Positions 3,381 to 5,396 of a DNA stretch of 5,396 bases are shown here, one piece after another (positions within the stretch are counted from its first letter, which is position 1; the number at the start of each line of letters is the position of its first letter). The notes under the pieces were generated by a model that was not told where the DNA came from, searched no databases, and saw only the letters and a list, made by a program, of their open reading frames with translations. The stretch covers positions 1 through 5,396 of the forward strand of contig DHOF01000089.1 in the NCBI GenBank assembly GCA_002411615.1, read 5' to 3'. Position numbers and translations under genes: made by a program. The DNA comes from Ruminococcaceae bacterium UBA5397 (lineage in GTDB: Bacteria > Bacillota > Clostridia > Oscillospirales > Acutalibacteraceae).

Positions 3381-5396
3381 TTATTTGCCAAGAATTTTTT
3401 CCGCATAACGGACGCTGCCCATCGCATCTTTTCCGTAGAAATCCGCATGAATTTTTTCTGCATATTGGGGATTTAGAACGGCGCCGCCGACCATCACTTT
3501 GCATTTTGGAGCCTTTTGGTGGAGCAGTTTGATGGTTTCTTCCATATTGACGACGGTTGTAGTCATCAATGCAGAGAGCCCGCAGAGTTTCACCTCATTT
3601 TGCTGGACTGCTTTAAGAATTTCCTGTGGGTCAACGTCTTTTCCTAAGTCAATTACATCATATCCGTAGTTTTCCAAAAGCACTTTAACAATGTTTTTTC
3701 CAATGTCATGGATATCTCCCTTGACAGTGGCAAGAACAATTTTTGCTTTCTTTTGGGTGGAACCTGATTTTCTCATTTCGTTCTGCAGAACTTCGAAGGC
3801 GGATTTGGCAGCTTCTGCGCTCATCAAGAGCTGTGGCAGGAACAGTGTGCCCTCTTCAAAGTCTTTTCCAACTTTATCGAGTGCGGGCATCAGATGCTGA
3901 TTGATGATCTGGAGCGGAGAAACTCCCTCGCTTAAAAGTACTGCGGCTGTGTCATGAGCGCTTTCTTTCAGCCCCTTTTCGATTGCCTTTCGAAAAGTAT
4001 TCTGAATATCACCCGGAGCAGTCTCTTTTTCAGGAACAGAAGCTAAAATTTTTTGGGAGACCGTTTTTTGCGGCTTTACATCTTTATAGGCATTGATGTA
4101 TTCCATGCACTGTGCGTCAAATCCCATCAGTGCGTTATAGGAGCGAAAAGAATCCATCATAGCGCTGTTGTTTGGATTCATGATAGCGGCGGAAAGACCG
4201 GCTTGCATTGCCGTTATAAAGAAAGCAGCGTTGATTTTTTCCCGGCAGGGAAGTCCAAAGGAAATATTGGATACACCAAGCGATGTCTTCATGCCCAGCT
4301 CTTCACGGACGCGGCGAAGTGTTTCCAGTGTAACAAAGGCACTTTTCTGTCCGGCAGAAATCGTCATTGCAAGGGCGTCGATGATTAAATCCTTTTTGGG
4401 AATCCCATATTTTTGTGCTTCCTTTAAAATCTTTTCGGCAATTTTAATCCGACCGTCGGCAGAATCCGGAATCCCAGATTCATCCAGTGTCAGAGCGATA
4501 ACGGCGCCGCCGTATTTTTTGACCAGAGGAAAGATAGCATCCATTACTTCCTGCTTGCCGTTTACGCTGTTGATAAGAGGTTTTCCGTTATAAATCCGGA
4601 GTGCATTTTCCATTGCGGCGGGATCGCTGGTATCGAGCTGCAGTGGAAGATCAGTGATTCCCTGTAAGGCTTTTGTGATCTCAGGCAAAACCTTTTTCTC
4701 ATCAATATCCGGAAGGCCAACGTTAACATCCAGTACATCGGCACCGTTTTCCTGCTGCGTGATTCCCTCCCGCAGAATATAATCAATATCATTTTCACGC
4801 AGTGCCTGCTGAAAGCGTTTTTTGCCGGTAGGGTTGATTCGTTCTCCGATTAGGATTGTACGGTCCTTTAGAAAAACAGCATGACTGTAGCTCGAAATGA
4901 CAGTCTCATCGTGGACGGTAAGCGGTTTCGGAACAATTTCACGGCAAGCTTCGACCGTTTTGCGAAGATAGTCTGGTGTTGTGCCGCAGCACCCGCCTAA
5001 AATCCATGCTCCGTCTTCTGCCATTTCCTGCATTGCTGCCGCAAACTGGTCGGGAGTAACATCATAGAGCGTTTTCCCGTTTATCACTTTTGGAAGACCC
5101 GCGTTCGGCTGAATCAAGATGGGAAGAGAAGTGCATTTTTGCAGACGCGGAAGAAATTGCTTCATCTGGTTAGGGCCAAGTCCGCAGTTAAAACCAATCG
5201 CGTCCGCATGCAGACTTTCCAGTAAAACAGCGGCGGCTTCAATATCGCCGCCTGTTAAAAGTTTTCCCTTTTCGTCGAAAGTCATGGTCGCAAGTACCGG
5301 CAGTGAGGTCGCTTCTTTGGCGGCAAGCAGTGCCGCTTTGCATTCGAAGGTATCGCTCATGGTTTCGATCAAAATCAGGTCGGCACCGGCTTTTTC
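3381..5396 (-). CDS. metH: Cobalamin-dependent methionine synthase, 5' end beyond the window
   Basis: The 671 visible residues are the C-terminal part of MetH, which moves a methyl group from methyl-tetrahydrofolate through cobalamin to homocysteine, giving methionine. Numbering from the right edge, the homocysteine-binding barrel shows its three zinc cysteines: FNCGLGP with Cys71, and GGCCGT with Cys136 and Cys137. The pterin-binding barrel follows, with GERINPTG at 184-191 and DVNVGLPDIDE from 223. Next come the helical cap (about 460-540) and the Rossmann B12 domain with GDIHDIG, whose His563 is the lower axial cobalt ligand, plus SALMTTT and VGGAV. The protein stops at the end of the B12 domain, so the AdoMet/flavodoxin reactivation domain of E. 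coli MetH is absent, as in the T. maritima enzyme. The reading frame is open to the window edge (EKAGADLI precedes the first in-window TTG), so about 135 N-terminal residues and the true start, promoter and any riboswitch lie outside. It ends convergently against alaX. Confidence 0.96.
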   Translation of the reverse strand, partial: EKAGADLILIETMSDTFECKAALLAAKEATSLPVLATMTFDEKGKLLTGGDIEAAAVLLESLHADAIGFNCGLGPNQMKQFLPRLQKCTSLPILIQPNAGLPKVINGKTLYDVTPDQFAAAMQEMAEDGAWILGGCCGTTPDYLRKTVEACREIVPKPLTVHDETVISSYSHAVFLKDRTILIGERINPTGKKRFQQALRENDIDYILREGITQQENGADVLDVNVGLPDIDEKKVLPEITKALQGITDLPLQLDTSDPAAMENALRIYNGKPLINSVNGKQEVMDAIFPLVKKYGGAVIALTLDESGIPDSADGRIKIAEKILKEAQKYGIPKKDLIIDALAMTISAGQKSAFVTLETLRRVREELGMKTSLGVSNISFGLPCREKINAAFFITAMQAGLSAAIMNPNNSAMMDSFRSYNALMGFDAQCMEYINAYKDVKPQKTVSQKILASVPEKETAPGDIQNTFRKAIEKGLKESAHDTAAVLLSEGVSPLQIINQHLMPALDKVGKDFEEGTLFLPQLLMSAEAAKSAFEVLQNEMRKSGSTQKKAKIVLATVKGDIHDIGKNIVKVLLENYGYDVIDLGKDVDPQEILKAVQQNEVKLCGLSALMTTTVVNMEETIKLLHQKAPKCKVMVGGAVLNPQYAEKIHADFYGKDAMGSVRYAEKILGK

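Noticed and set aside
4053..4593. Plus-strand open frames opposite metH
   Set aside because: They overlap each other and the conserved pterin-binding region of MetH, with no family features or initiation signals.
5370..5372. TTG as the start of metH inside the window
   Set aside because: The frame stays open to the edge with residues typical of MetH, and the family needs about 135 more N-terminal residues to complete the homocysteine-binding barrel.

Overview
The window looks like chromosomal DNA from a low-to-moderate-GC Gram-positive anaerobe of the class Clostridia, plausibly the Oscillospiraceae/Ruminococcaceae side. The clues are AGGAGG-type ribosome binding sites, sigma-A-like promoters, strong hairpin-plus-T-run terminators, the clostridial gene order mazG - HU - rqcP, and a methionine synthase without its reactivation domain. 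The family-level placement is inferred from gene order and protein style, not proven. All genes look intact except the last, which runs off the right edge. I see no mobile element, CRISPR array, tRNA or rRNA.

Layout. Positions 20-1564 (+): a sigma-A-like promoter starts a housekeeping cluster of a MazG-type nucleotide pyrophosphohydrolase, the nucleoid protein HU, and the small S4-domain protein RqcP of bacterial ribosome quality control. A strong hairpin lies between HU and rqcP and probably lowers rqcP expression relative to HU. A bidirectional terminator (1530-1564) closes the cluster. Positions 1586-1975 (-): a 129-residue protein of unknown function with two membrane helices and a C-terminal zinc ribbon. 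Positions 1976-2177: a divergent intergenic region with a promoter for each side and three closely spaced inverted repeats. Positions 2178-3332 (+): a long-form alanyl-tRNA editing protein (AlaX with a DHHA1 tail). Positions 3334-3363: a bidirectional terminator between convergent genes. Positions 3381-5396 (-): cobalamin-dependent methionine synthase MetH, lacking about 135 N-terminal residues beyond the window edge.

Functionally, these are mostly quality-control and one-carbon housekeeping genes: MazG (nucleotide pool), RqcP (stalled-ribosome rescue by alanine tailing), AlaX (removal of amino acids mischarged onto tRNA-Ala) and MetH (methionine and folate cycle). I found no clear novel multi-gene system. 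The points most worth a second look are the eroded metal site in the second half of MazG, the terminator inside the cluster, the absence of yabP/yabQ/divIC after rqcP, the palindromes in the divergent region (one resembling a Fur/PerR-type box), the uncharacterised membrane zinc-ribbon protein, and a MetH with no adjacent reactivation partner on its downstream side.
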